DNA of 64,000 nt, taken from Achatina immaculata. Lineage: Eukaryota; Mollusca; Gastropoda; Stylommatophora; Achatinidae. Below, one piece after another: positions 12,601 to 24,600 of this stretch (position 1 is its first letter; the number at the start of each line of letters is the position of its first letter). The stretch covers positions 19,830,503 to 19,894,502 of the forward strand of contig CM019715.1 in assembly GCA_009760885.1 (NCBI GenBank), read 5' to 3'. Position numbers and translations under genes: made by a program. The notes below the pieces were generated by a model, which was not told the origin of the DNA, did no database searches, and saw only the letters and a list, made by a program, of their open reading frames with translations.

Positions 12601-15600
12601 GAATTTAATGTTTGTATCCTTCAGGCTGCCTGTGAAACCATATAGCAGTATTCATGTAAAAACTGTTGACTTGATAGTAAGGGCATTATTATGGGTTTTT
12701 CTTTTTGAATTTTCTCGTGCTGAGTTCCTTCGAGAAGGTCACGGGGGCTGTAGAACCCATGACAGGAAATTGTGGGGGCAAGGCTGAGTGCGTGGAGCCA
12801 GTTTTGGTTTGAACGTGTAACTCTGTGGACGTTTTTTTGAGCTGTGCGATGTCTTCGTGGAACTTATGAATGTTATAGTTGTACTGCAGTTGTATGTATG
12901 AACGGCAAGGATAACCAGCCAGCAGTCAGATTTAATGTTATTTTCATCAAAATTATCATCCTTCCATCAATAAATGTTCCAAGTCACCGTTACCCAGGAT
13001 TTACTTGACTATCTGTACCAGTTGTCGTCAACGTGAGGTTTTGAACGAGCCTGGATGAGAAGTATGTCTGGAACAGTGTTTAACTAATCCAGCAAGTGAG
13101 AGTGAGAGCTGGAATTCTGTGTATAACTAGTCCAGTAACCTCAACTCATGAAGATCAAGATGAAAGTCTACCCTGTTATTCACGTGCGTAACATTATCAC
13201 TACGATAGGATACGGCCTAAGTAAAGCTCCATTAACACACTGTACACACCAACAGTACAGATAGAAAGAACAAGACCACTAAAATCTTATTATAACCATT
13301 CCTAAAGGAGCTTGTAGGGACTATAAACCATACTGGTCTAGTGAGCTGGGAAAACCACATGATGACGTGGAAACAGCTCGAAAGCAAGCAGAAAATAGAT
13401 CATGCCAAGAACACCACAATAATTATCAACATGCTAAGGCCAAATTTCAGACAGCCAAGCTGCAAGCCAGACGGGAAAGTTGGAGAGAGAAAACAGGGTC
13501 CCTGAGTTGAAAAGGATGGAAGAAAACTGTGGAAACTAATCAAATAGTTAAACGATGAAAGTACTGGAAGAAGTACAATGCTTACACTAATAGAGTATGG
13601 GAAAACTCTTACAGGTAAGCAGGTAGCATGTTTGCACAAGACTGCAACATTGATATCCATCCAGAGAAAGAGTGTACGGTGCGCACTGACTCACAGAAAG
13701 AAGAGGAACAAGTCAGAAAAGTGGAGGTCATGGATGCACTAATCACATGCAATGAGTTAGACCTAGCAGTCAGTAAACTGAAACCAAGGAAATCACCAGG
13801 ACCAGATGGAGTGTCCAATGAAATGATCAGGAACCTGGGAATGGAAGCAATGGGAAAGCTGTTGGATATTTTCAATATATGCTGGAGCACAGGTAAGTTA
13901 CCTCAAATCTGAAAGGAAGCAAGCATGGTACCACTGCTAAAGCCAGGGAAAAATAGTGATACAGCCTCCAACTACAGGCTAGTCAGTCTCACTAGCTGCC
14001 TCTGCAAAACAATGGAAGGCATCATTGACCTGAGGCTAAAATGGTACCCAGAAAGTGAAAACCTTCTCATTCCACAACAAGCAGGATTTAGGCAGTACTA
14101 CAGTACTACAGATCAAGTGACTTATCTCTCTCACGAGACTGAGGATGCATTCCGAAAGAAAACCTTGTACTAGCAGTGTGGATAGACCTGAAGAAAGCCT
14201 TTGATAAAGTATGGAAAAAAGGTCTGCTGTGGAAACTAAGAAACTGCAATGTGAATGGAAGACTGTACAACTGGATAAAGTCCTATTTACACAATAGAAG
14301 AGCTAGAGTAGTAATGGATGGACACAAAAGCCAGAAAGTACTGCTGCGACACGATGTACCACAAGGTGTCCTTTCTCCTACACTATCCCTGGTATTCATT
14401 AATGACCTGGTCAAGGAACTTCCCTATGGAATCAAAGCGGCACTGTATGCAGATGATCTGGTCATGTGGTGTACAGATGCAAGACAGTTGCTACACAGAG
14501 ACTCCGAAGAGCAGCAGACATCTTGACATCATGGACAAACAAATGGTGTATAAGTATCAGCACAGAGAAATCAAGTACCACTCTGTTCACTATCTCTTCT
14601 AAACAGAAAGCAGGTAAGATCTTTGTAAATGATATACCCACTTACTTAGGAGTGAATCTTAACTCAAAACTGACCTGGAAACAACACATCAGCAGTGCAG
14701 AAGCAAAAGCCAGAAGAAAACTAGCCACATTAAGAAAAACTGAGTGGAACCACATGGGGAGCTAGTGAAAGAATCCTCAAGAATGCATATCAGCAAAGTA
14801 TTCTACCACATTTAGAATATGGCTCAACATCTTGGTGCACAGCATCAAACACTACGCTGCATAATCTAGACAAGGTACAAAATCAGTCACTACGGATTAT
14901 CACAGGTGCCATGAGGTCCACACCAATAGTAGAAACACAGAAAACAAGTGGTGTTCAAGTGCTAAAGGAATGTAGAGATACAAAGGTCATGACCTTGGGA
15001 GAGAAATTCCTCAGCTCTGTAAGCCATCCCCTGAAGGAGAGATTCAATAATTTGGCACTAAGACAGCTTAAAAGAAGCAGCTTCATTCATCAGGCCAAGC
15101 GTATGCGTAAGCTGATACCTGACCTTCCAAATGTAGTCGCTCCATTATTATCTGTACCAGAGCATACACCATGGAAAGAAGCAGATTATATACAAATAAT
15201 TATTCAGACTGAAGTGAAAGGTGTGCAGAATGGTGAGATGCAGAGCAGTCTTGTAAGATCAACAGCCATATTTAGTTTGCTAGATGACAAATATCCATGT
15301 GACACCTGGATACGTATGTAAACAGATGGATCTGCACACAATGCCATAAAGAATGGAGGGACAGGAGCACATATTGAATATCCAAACAACACCACTGACA
15401 AGATTTCCATACCCACTGGAAAATACTGCAACAACTATGATGCAGAAGTTAGGGCAATTATTGCTGCAGTTGAAAAACTATCAGACTCCAGAATTGATAC
15501 GTGCCCCGTAGTAATTCTCACAGATGCAAGATCAGTACTGGACGCTCTTCAGTGCAACAAACTACCAGACCTTAAGGATGCCTTGTCAAAAACTGGCTTA

Positions 15601-18600
15601 CAACATGGAGTCACTTTGCAGTGGATTCCCTCCCACTGTGGGATACCAGGCAATGAGAAAGCTGACCATCTGGCCAAAGAGGGCACTGAAATGGAGCAAC
15701 CAGACATACCAATCACCTATAATCAGAAGAAAAGCATGATAAAAACCTACAGCAAGCCACAAACACCACCACATGATGACTATCACATGCTAAACAGAAA
15801 GGAACAAGTCACCATTTTCCATCTCCAAATAGGACACAGCCGACTCTGAAGTCATATGTATACAAAGTTTAAGGTTGGTACTACTAATACATGTACATGT
15901 GCCAAGGTGCCCCAAACTGTGGAACATATCCTCGAAAGCTGCACCAACTACGAGACACTGAGAAATAATTACTGGCCCAGTGAAACAACTAAAGAAGATG
16001 AGCTCTATGATTTCATACATGAATTACAAAAAACAGTGAAATTTATCCAAGAGACAGGACTGCAGATATAGACAGACAATGCGAACGAAGAAGAAGAAGA
16101 CCAAACATATAGAAGAAATGGCATTTAAGGCAAAACAGACTGGCTGCCATCAAAGCCATAGCATTATCTACAACTTCTGCAAACCATCCAGTTCACACTA
16201 ATGAGAGCTTTGGTACTATCCAGAATGCAGCCTTGGCTTATTAATGCTGTCTAAAATACCGAACTTGAATGAGTACAAAATGAAGTGATGAGTTTCATTT
16301 TGGGCTACATGAAAGATACACTTATGGTGGCAATGAGATAACATATTAAATCTTCCTAATCTACAAACCTGCCACAAATGTACCGAAGTAAAGGAATACC
16401 TCAAAAGCAGCAACAATAAAACCCACCCACTTAATAATAAGATGGACTTATGTCAATCACATGATGAGAAGAAATAGTCAGAGAATTCTAAAACAAGCTA
16501 TCAAGTTGAAACACAACAGGATGAAGAAAAAGAGGTTGACCATGTGGAACTCTAAAGAGGACATTGTTAAGAGAGGCCAGTTTAGTGGGCATAGTATCCT
16601 TTGATGAGGTTGAAAAGCTCGCTGAAAACAGGAAAACTTGGCAAACTACCATGTGAACCCTATGTGACATTTAACGGCACGGGAAGAATGTAAGATGTAA
16701 GACTTAATAATAACCTTCACATGATCAGGATCAAGAATAAAAAGAGGCAAATCCTGGATGTCTGAAGCAGAAGACTCAATTAGCATAGTTACTGATTCAC
16801 ATCACATCTCAACCAAACCTGAATGGATTACTTGCAGTGAGGCCCACCAAAATCTCACTTCAGTACACATATATCTTACAAGAAAATGTTGAAAATGGGT
16901 GGAGGGAAAAACACAAGAGGAAATAAATTAACTCATTAACAAACATACAACTCCTGAGGACATAATCATTTATACAGACGGGTTAGTGAGCAAGGGAACT
17001 AGAAGCGGTTGGGGTTTTGCAGCAAACCGAGGAGGTAAAACGCTCAAACTCATGGCTGGGGCTTATATAAACACCTGTTCAAGTATGTGCATGGAAATAG
17101 ATGCCATCACACAAGCATTAGTGACACAGAAAACACACCACATCACCATCATTACAGGGTTGAAGACGCCTGTCTGATGAGGCAATCAGTGACCCATAGC
17201 TGACATGCTAGCATCAGGGTCAGTGACACACACCTGATCAAGACCCTGTCCCACCTCTCCATGGTACCCCCAGTAACAGGTCTAGCCTGGTTAACGGAGC
17301 AGGGATTGCCACAGTCTCCATGGTGGTGGAGTCTGCCAAAGAAGCATTGCACACCCCTTGCTCTTTAGCTGTACTCTGGGACTGAAAAAATAGCTGCCAT
17401 AACCAGCTCCCACATCAATACGATGCTGTACCTCAACACCTCAACAGCATCGGCTGCAAATAACTACAGCCCTCAGTTACAGGGAGATTGCACAAACAAC
17501 CACCATCATTACTAACTCTCAAAATCTATTAAGGAAAGTGGAACAAAAAGCCAATAGAAGTGAATGGCAAGAAATAATATATTCCCATAAAGCACATCAC
17601 GTGGATATACTGTCCAGGTCATGCCATAGTCAACAGAAACAACAAAGCCCACTAGCTAGCAGCAAAGGCTAAACCAGAGGGCCTCATCAAAATTAACAAA
17701 TTGGACCTGTACAAATCCATTAAGCAACACCTCGATGAACAAATGCAAGCAACTTTCTCCAAAGTACCTATCACATATGACTCAATGCATTACATGTAGC
17801 CAAGGGCAGTGGTTGCAAATCCCAAATGAATGCTGAATCAACACACAATCAACACAACATTGGAGTCATCTCCCTAAAAACACTGGAGGAAATCCTAATG
17901 TCAAAGGCTGAACACATATGGGGATGGCTCGAGTGTTATAAGGTCACTTCCCAGGACCACAAACAGATCTAGGCCTTTTATTACAGTTACATTTACCTAA
18001 TACTTCTTTTAGGTCTAGTGCTTCTTTGGCTGCAGTCACATTTTATTTACTTTCCACTGGTTTTTCCTGGTTTATATTACTCTAGAACAAAGTCCTGCCT
18101 TATGTTACTCTAAAACAGAGTCAAACGGTAACTGCAGTTTGTTCTTTTTAGAGTTCAATGTAAAATATTGGTTGAGACTGATAGCACATCCAACCACTTT
18201 CTTACAGATTTATTAATTTTTCTTTAACTTGTTTCTACTGTACTGGTGCAGTAAATGAGGTGTGGCAATATTGCTTTTAGAATCAGCATGAATTAGAGAC
18301 ACCTTACCTTGAATTTACAAAACTTTTATATTAGTTTTGAAAATGATAACATTTCCACTGCGATGATAAAAATTTGATAAAACTATCTTATTTGCTCAAT
18401 TTTCTCCCAAATAAATAAATTATGACATTTAGCAACACATCTTTTGTACATGATCTATAACTTTTCATTAGAAAAATCTTTTCATAAATGTCATTTAATT
18501 CTGTAAAATATTTAGGACTTTCATATATGAAGATAAAATAACTGCTTTCAAACATGTAATTGACATTTTGCATGCTATCAGCAGATTTATTATTCCTCAT

Positions 18601-21600
18601 TTAAGAAATTAAATGTGCCAACCTGGTGTATCAAGTCACTGGTACAGGGATACCCAGTGTATGATCTTTTTGTTTTTCTTTTATTTACTCGTTTCACCTG
18701 ACATCTGTCTTCCTCAGTTACTCCTCAGTCCTCAAAATTATATTACATGTTATTATATTTTATAGTTCTATATTTATCAGTCAATACTGGATGGACTGGC
18801 AGCCAGGCAGAAAGACAAACAAAATGACTTGACATTCTGTCTTTCCTCTCTCAACCCACACTCTGTGCAAACACTCAGTTCAGTTTAGCATAAGTATACT
18901 GCTGGACAAAAGTTAAGGGCCGGTCATTAATTTCATATGTTTATTTTGATTGCTGTACTAAAACTGTAAATAAATTTATTGTAGAATCTTGATTAAATTG
19001 CATTCTCAGGCAGTCCTCTATGCAGACAGGGCATAAACAACACCAACTGTTCATCACAACAAGTGTAAAAATCACGTGCAGTAGCATCGTACTAGACAAA
19101 ATGTTAGGGCATTTTTAAGTGTCAGCATGACCCAGCAGGTAAATAAATCATGCTGATTTGCGCTGCATGTGCAAGAGGCATCCTTAGTGGACATTTCTCA
19201 CTTTCCAATCATTTTTTATTAAAGTGGTTTAGGGGTATTTTGTCATTTGAAAAACACCATGCCACCGCAAAACCATTTTAGCACCTTTGAGCATCATCGG
19301 GTCATAACCTTGGTTGAAAATGGTTTATCTGGCCGTGAAGTTGCATGGCGTTCGGGGATGTTCCATTCTACCATCCAAAGGCATATGGAGCAATTTCACA
19401 CAACCGGAGGAGTAGAAGACAGGCATCGTTCAGGCCAACCTCGTTGCACTAGTAGACAAGATGACAGATACCTGCAGCTGTCAACACTTCGCAACCGTAC
19501 AGTAACATCTCCCACTCTCAGAAACCAGCTAATGAATATGGCAAATGTCAATGTTAGTGGCAGAACAATTCACAGGCATTTAAGAGAATCTGGGCTGGAT
19601 TCACAATGATCAGCAATAAGAATATCTCTTACTCCCACTCACCACAGAGCTAGAGTTGCCTAGTGCTGGCAGCACATCTGTTGGATGATTTGCCATTGGG
19701 GTGAAATTCTTTTCATGGATGAATCCTGCTTCAGTATGTCTTTCAATGATGGCAGAACCCATGTTTGAAGAAGGCTAGGGGAATGGTTCCATGACGCCAA
19801 CATCCAAGAGGTGGATCATAATGGAGGGGGATCAATCATGGTCTGTCATGCATCAGCAGGCATGGCAGGACTCCACTCCATGTCATTCATGGCACCCTAA
19901 CTGTCCAGCGATACCTGAATAAAATTCTGCAACCCATTGTCCAGCCTACCTTGCAAGTCATGGGCAATCCTACAAGACGATAACACAAGACCACATCGGA
20001 GTCATGTTGCAGAAAAAAAGATTTTCTTGAACAGCAAAGGATCATTACAATCGAATGGCTAACTCGGTCGTCTGATCTGTCACCCATTGAGCACATTTGG
20101 GATGTCCTAGGCAGACAGGTTTCGATAAATCATCCTCCACCTGTTGATGTCACCCAGCTGACCCTTTTTCCTCAACAAGAGTGGCAGGCCTTTCCACAGA
20201 ATGTCCTAACAATCCTGGTTAACTTGATGAGGCAACGGTGCGTCAAATGTCTGGAAGCAAACCATGGCCACATGCGATACTGACATGTTTGTTGTTTGAA
20301 GACCACTCTTGTGAATTTTTGAATGAGGGGTGAGTGATTTCGCTAGCTTGCTGTATGTGTATTCTTATTCCGATTTGCAAATGAAATGATTGAATTTGTT
20401 CAATTTTAAATGCTGCTTTCTTTGGTACTAATGGCTTGTTTGTTAGTCAGTTGATTTTGTTTTTGTAAGAATTGAAAAAGCTGGCCCTTAACTTTTGTCC
20501 AGTAGTATAAATACATATCTGGTATGAGTAAAATTTAAAATGATAAAAATTTTACATTCAACCACCAATCCACACATTCCACTATATAAAGTTACTAAAT
20601 ACATGAGATACTGTTATTACTACATTCTCACATATTACAGAGAGGAAGACCAAGGCAATGATGGCTGCAATACATTATTGATAATCTGCAAATGCATGCA
20701 TCGGCAGCAGGGCATCTTGCTTACAACTGAGAGGCCTACAGGAGTGCTGTTAGGGAGGCAAAGTTCTACAAGAGACATGCACATGACTGACTGACTGACA
20801 CATATTACTCCAGCCACTCTATAAACATTTGCTGATTGTTAGACAATTCTAAGCATTGAGGGGGATGTGGATAGATAGGTACATCATTACAAGATATGTG
20901 GGTAGGCAGGCAGATGAACAGACAGCCATATAGCGAGGATTAGCTCCCCAGGCAATGCTAACCAGCTCTGCTACTTTTAATACATGTTTAAAAAATGTTG
21001 TATGTATATTTATCATGGAAGTTAGCAACATACCTGTCACTGTGCCAAAGACCCACTCCTGGAATGACATGGGATCTTCAGTTCTGAAATGAGCACACTT
21101 GATCATCACTTTTGTAACAATGATGTGACTGGTCAAGTTATTGGAGGTAATAAACCCATTTTTCATATTAGTTTCAGTGCTTTAAGCTCTGATGCTTTAA
21201 GAGTATTCAAAATCAGGTTTTAAAGAATTTTCACTAGCACTGTTAAAAATAGTAATGGAGATACATTGAGAGAAATTAAAAGGAGGACATCTATTGCTCT
21301 TCAGAAAGTAAAACAACTAAAGAATCTGTGGAGAGGAGCAGGCAGAACCACAAAAATAAGATTTTTAAGGGCATGCATCTTTCCAATCACAACATATGCC
21401 TGTGAGACCTGGACACTTAACAAAACAGCTGAGAAACGCATAAATGCCTTTGAATGTAAATGCTACAGAAGAGTTCTTCAAATATCATGGACACAAAAAA
21501 GAACAAATATATCTATACTACAATAACTTAATATTGAAGAAGGCTGGCTAGTAAAGAGGATTAAAGAGAGAAAACTGAAATATTTTGGACACATTAAACG

Positions 21601-24600
21601 TCATGATAGTCTAGAGAAGACCGTCTTGGAGGGGTACATAATGGGAAAAAGAAAGAGAGGAAGACCAAGGCGAAGATGGCTGCAAGACATCACTGATAAT
21701 CTGCAAATGGATGCATCAGCAACAGGCCATGTTGCTCACAACTGAGATGCCTACAGGAGTGCTGTTTGGGAGGCAAAGTTCCGCAAGGGACATGCAAATG
21801 AATGAATGAACTGTTAAAAAAAAAGATTAACAGAAAAAGAAAATAATCATTAGATTTAAACTGTTAATGAATATCTATAATTCTGTCCAAAATGATTCAT
21901 TTGTTTATTATTCCTTTCATATCCAGTGTAAAAAAACATCTGAAATTTTTTTTTATTTGCTGCTATTCTAGTGCTGTGATACTAATTTATTAAATGAGCT
22001 TGGTGTCCTAGACAACTGGAGCATTATAAAGACAAATATTATTATTAATTATATGCAGGAGTAAAAATTCATTCAGATTATTTCATGTTGCAAATTATCA
22101 CCTAACATTACACAGCAAACATGATATAATGAAAGTGAAAAAAAAACTCTTCCAAAATGAGACAGAATAAACAAATGAATATTGAAATAAACTGAATTAT
22201 ATAAAAATCAAATTGAAATTGAATGTGTAAATGTTAGCATGGAGATACACATTTCTACATTTTTTAAACCATGTCATATAAGAACTTTATATTCAGTATA
22301 AAGTGGAACAAATTCAAGAACAATGCAGAGATAAGACAGATGAACAAACAACAACCTGTCTCATGGGTGATCAGAAAAAGAAGATGCACATATGTCAGTC
22401 ATGTGCTGAGAAGAAACAACCGGAGAATCCCAAAACAAGCTATCAAGTGGAACACAAAAGCCTGAAGAAAAAGAGGTCGACCATGTGAAACTCTAAAGAG
22501 GACATTGTTAAGACAGGCCAGTCTAGTGGGAATAGCATCCCTTGATGAGGTTGAAAAGCTTGCCGAAAACAGGAAGGAAGTCTTGGCAAACTACCATATG
22601 AACCCATTGTGATTTTTACGGCACAGGAAGGATGTAAAATATAAGATATAAGAACTGATGGCTAATATATTCTTCCAAGAAGTTCACTCATTTTGAAAAT
22701 ATCTGAACTAATTTATAGCTTAATAGCTGCTGAACTGCTCAATCTCATCAAAACAAATTAAAAATCATAAATACAGCAGATACAATCACTATTACACATC
22801 AATTCCACATCATCATCATCATTTACATCCATTATTATTATTTATTATACATCTGTTATTAACTGAAAACAAAATAAGCATTCCATTACCTAAGTATCAA
22901 ACTTGTGAAGATGCACAAAAACCGAGTGGGTTGTGTGGCCAGGTGGTAAAAGTTAAAACTATACCCAATGATGTGGATTGCTGAAAAACATTTAATATAT
23001 TTAGTAACTGTTTTCCAAACATAATCATTTATTTTCTTGATTTATTCAGAAAACTGCTTACATTATTAATAATGCAATAGGTCCTATGATAAACTTATGC
23101 ACACTTATATTTTAGGTCACTTTCTCTTTTCATCTCACTGGAATTGCAAGTTGACATTCTTTGGTCAATGCTCGTGCAGCCCAAAAGTGAATCTCATCTC
23201 TTAGTTTTCAACTCATTCAACTTTGATTACTTAAAGTGTTAATAAGCCCAGGCCGTTGTCTATTCTAGATAGGACCAAGGCTCTTACTAGGCTATTTTTT
23301 TCAGTTCCAGAGCGGACCTAACAAGCAAAGAGTGTGTAGTTCTTCTTGAGCACCACCACAGGGAGGTTTGCCCTAGCTCCATGTCAGCTGGCATGCTGAT
23401 TCATGCCACATGCTAGTACTGCCACCTGGTTTTATGATCCCTGTTCTGTGAGCCAGGTTAGGCCTGTTACTGGGGGTACCAATGGAGAAATGAGACAGGG
23501 TCTTGGTCATCCATGGTCTGCCAACCCTGACACTAGCATGTCAGCTCTGGGTAGCTGATTGGCAAACTGGACAGCATCTTCACCGCCTGTATCATTTTCA
23601 GTATAGGATAAAACACAATAGTTGTTTAGAAGACAGAAAGCTGGCTACTCATGATGAAATGAATGAATCTGTAGACTGTCTCATTGTGCTTTAGTCAACC
23701 TAAACAACTTCCTCTGAAAATAAAAATATTTGTGTGCAAAATGAATCAAACTGTTTGAAAGAAAATAGTTCACTCTGTAAAAGTGAGTCTCACGAATATG
23801 TGTTGGAGAATGAATGAAAAAACAAACAAACAAACAAACAAAAACACAAACAAACAAACAAAAACACACACACACACACACACAAACACACATAAAATAC
23901 AGAATAAGGTGTATTTCATGGATCAGAAAAGAACAATAATTAATACAGGAAAAACTGAAACTGAAAAATAAGAAATAATGTAAAATATTAGAACTAGACA
24001 ATGAAAGCATTGTGGCCATACTGAAAATAAAAGACATGAGAACAAAAACAAATATTACAGATGGTTAGACAATATCAAAGTAACATCTTGGCCAAGTTCA
24101 TCATGAAGACAAAGTAACAAAGCAGGATGGAAGTTTTTTTGGAGTGAATTTTCTCAGGAGTGATAGAATGATAATAAGTAAAAAGGTCATTTTATCTTTG
24201 ACAGATAACATGTGATCAGTACTAAAACAACATTCAATATATAACTAGTCTTTACCTGAAAAGAAGAGAGCTGTCCATGCCACAACTTTGTGGAAAGATA
24301 TATGAGAGTCAAATGGTATGAACAAATTCAGGGGTGTAGACCTCAGGTAGGTGATTGTGTTCCTACACATTGTCAGCAGCAAGAAACTGTGATAGAGCAA
24401 GGAAGTTTTAGTTTAAATCTGTCCATTCTTATTGCCATGTTGAAAGTCATCATTATTTGCATTTTAATTATCATCTTGTGCATTTTCCTTTCAAGAATAT
24501 CAAAGATCTTCTCTTTTTTTTCTCCTAGGATTTTATATCAGCCAGGACAATGGAAGTAACAGAAAATTTATGGTGACTTCTTTGTTTCAACAATTATCTT

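Larger units (their letters stand above)
11037..16099 (+). mobile_element. Element B: near full-length non-LTR retrotransposon with RNase H
   Basis: It is flanked by a 12-bp target-site duplication (11025-11036 and 16100-16111) and ends in a GAA-repeat tail. Order: 5' UTR; ORF1-like frames (11228-11817); APE-type endonuclease ([21 protein letters not shown]); reverse transcriptase ([42 protein letters not shown]); RNase H ([39 protein letters not shown]). Stops and frameshifts, including one in the endonuclease start and one after FRKKTL, make this copy inactive. The architecture fits the I/Jockey-type group with RNase H; the exact clade is not decided. Confidence 0.93.
16112..17980 (+). mobile_element. 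Element A, 3' piece with RNase H remnants
   Basis: Continues element A after the element B insertion ([27 protein letters not shown]). A second element sits at 16441-16701. An RNase H start ([27 protein letters not shown]) lies at 16970-17150, a further insert at 17156-17390, then a second RNase H-like stretch ([29 protein letters not shown]). There are many stops; this copy is old. Confidence 0.75.

Noticed and set aside
23681..24037. 118-codon minus frame with VCVCVC and FVCLFVC runs
   Set aside because: Produced by the AC and AAAC microsatellite at 23818-23891.
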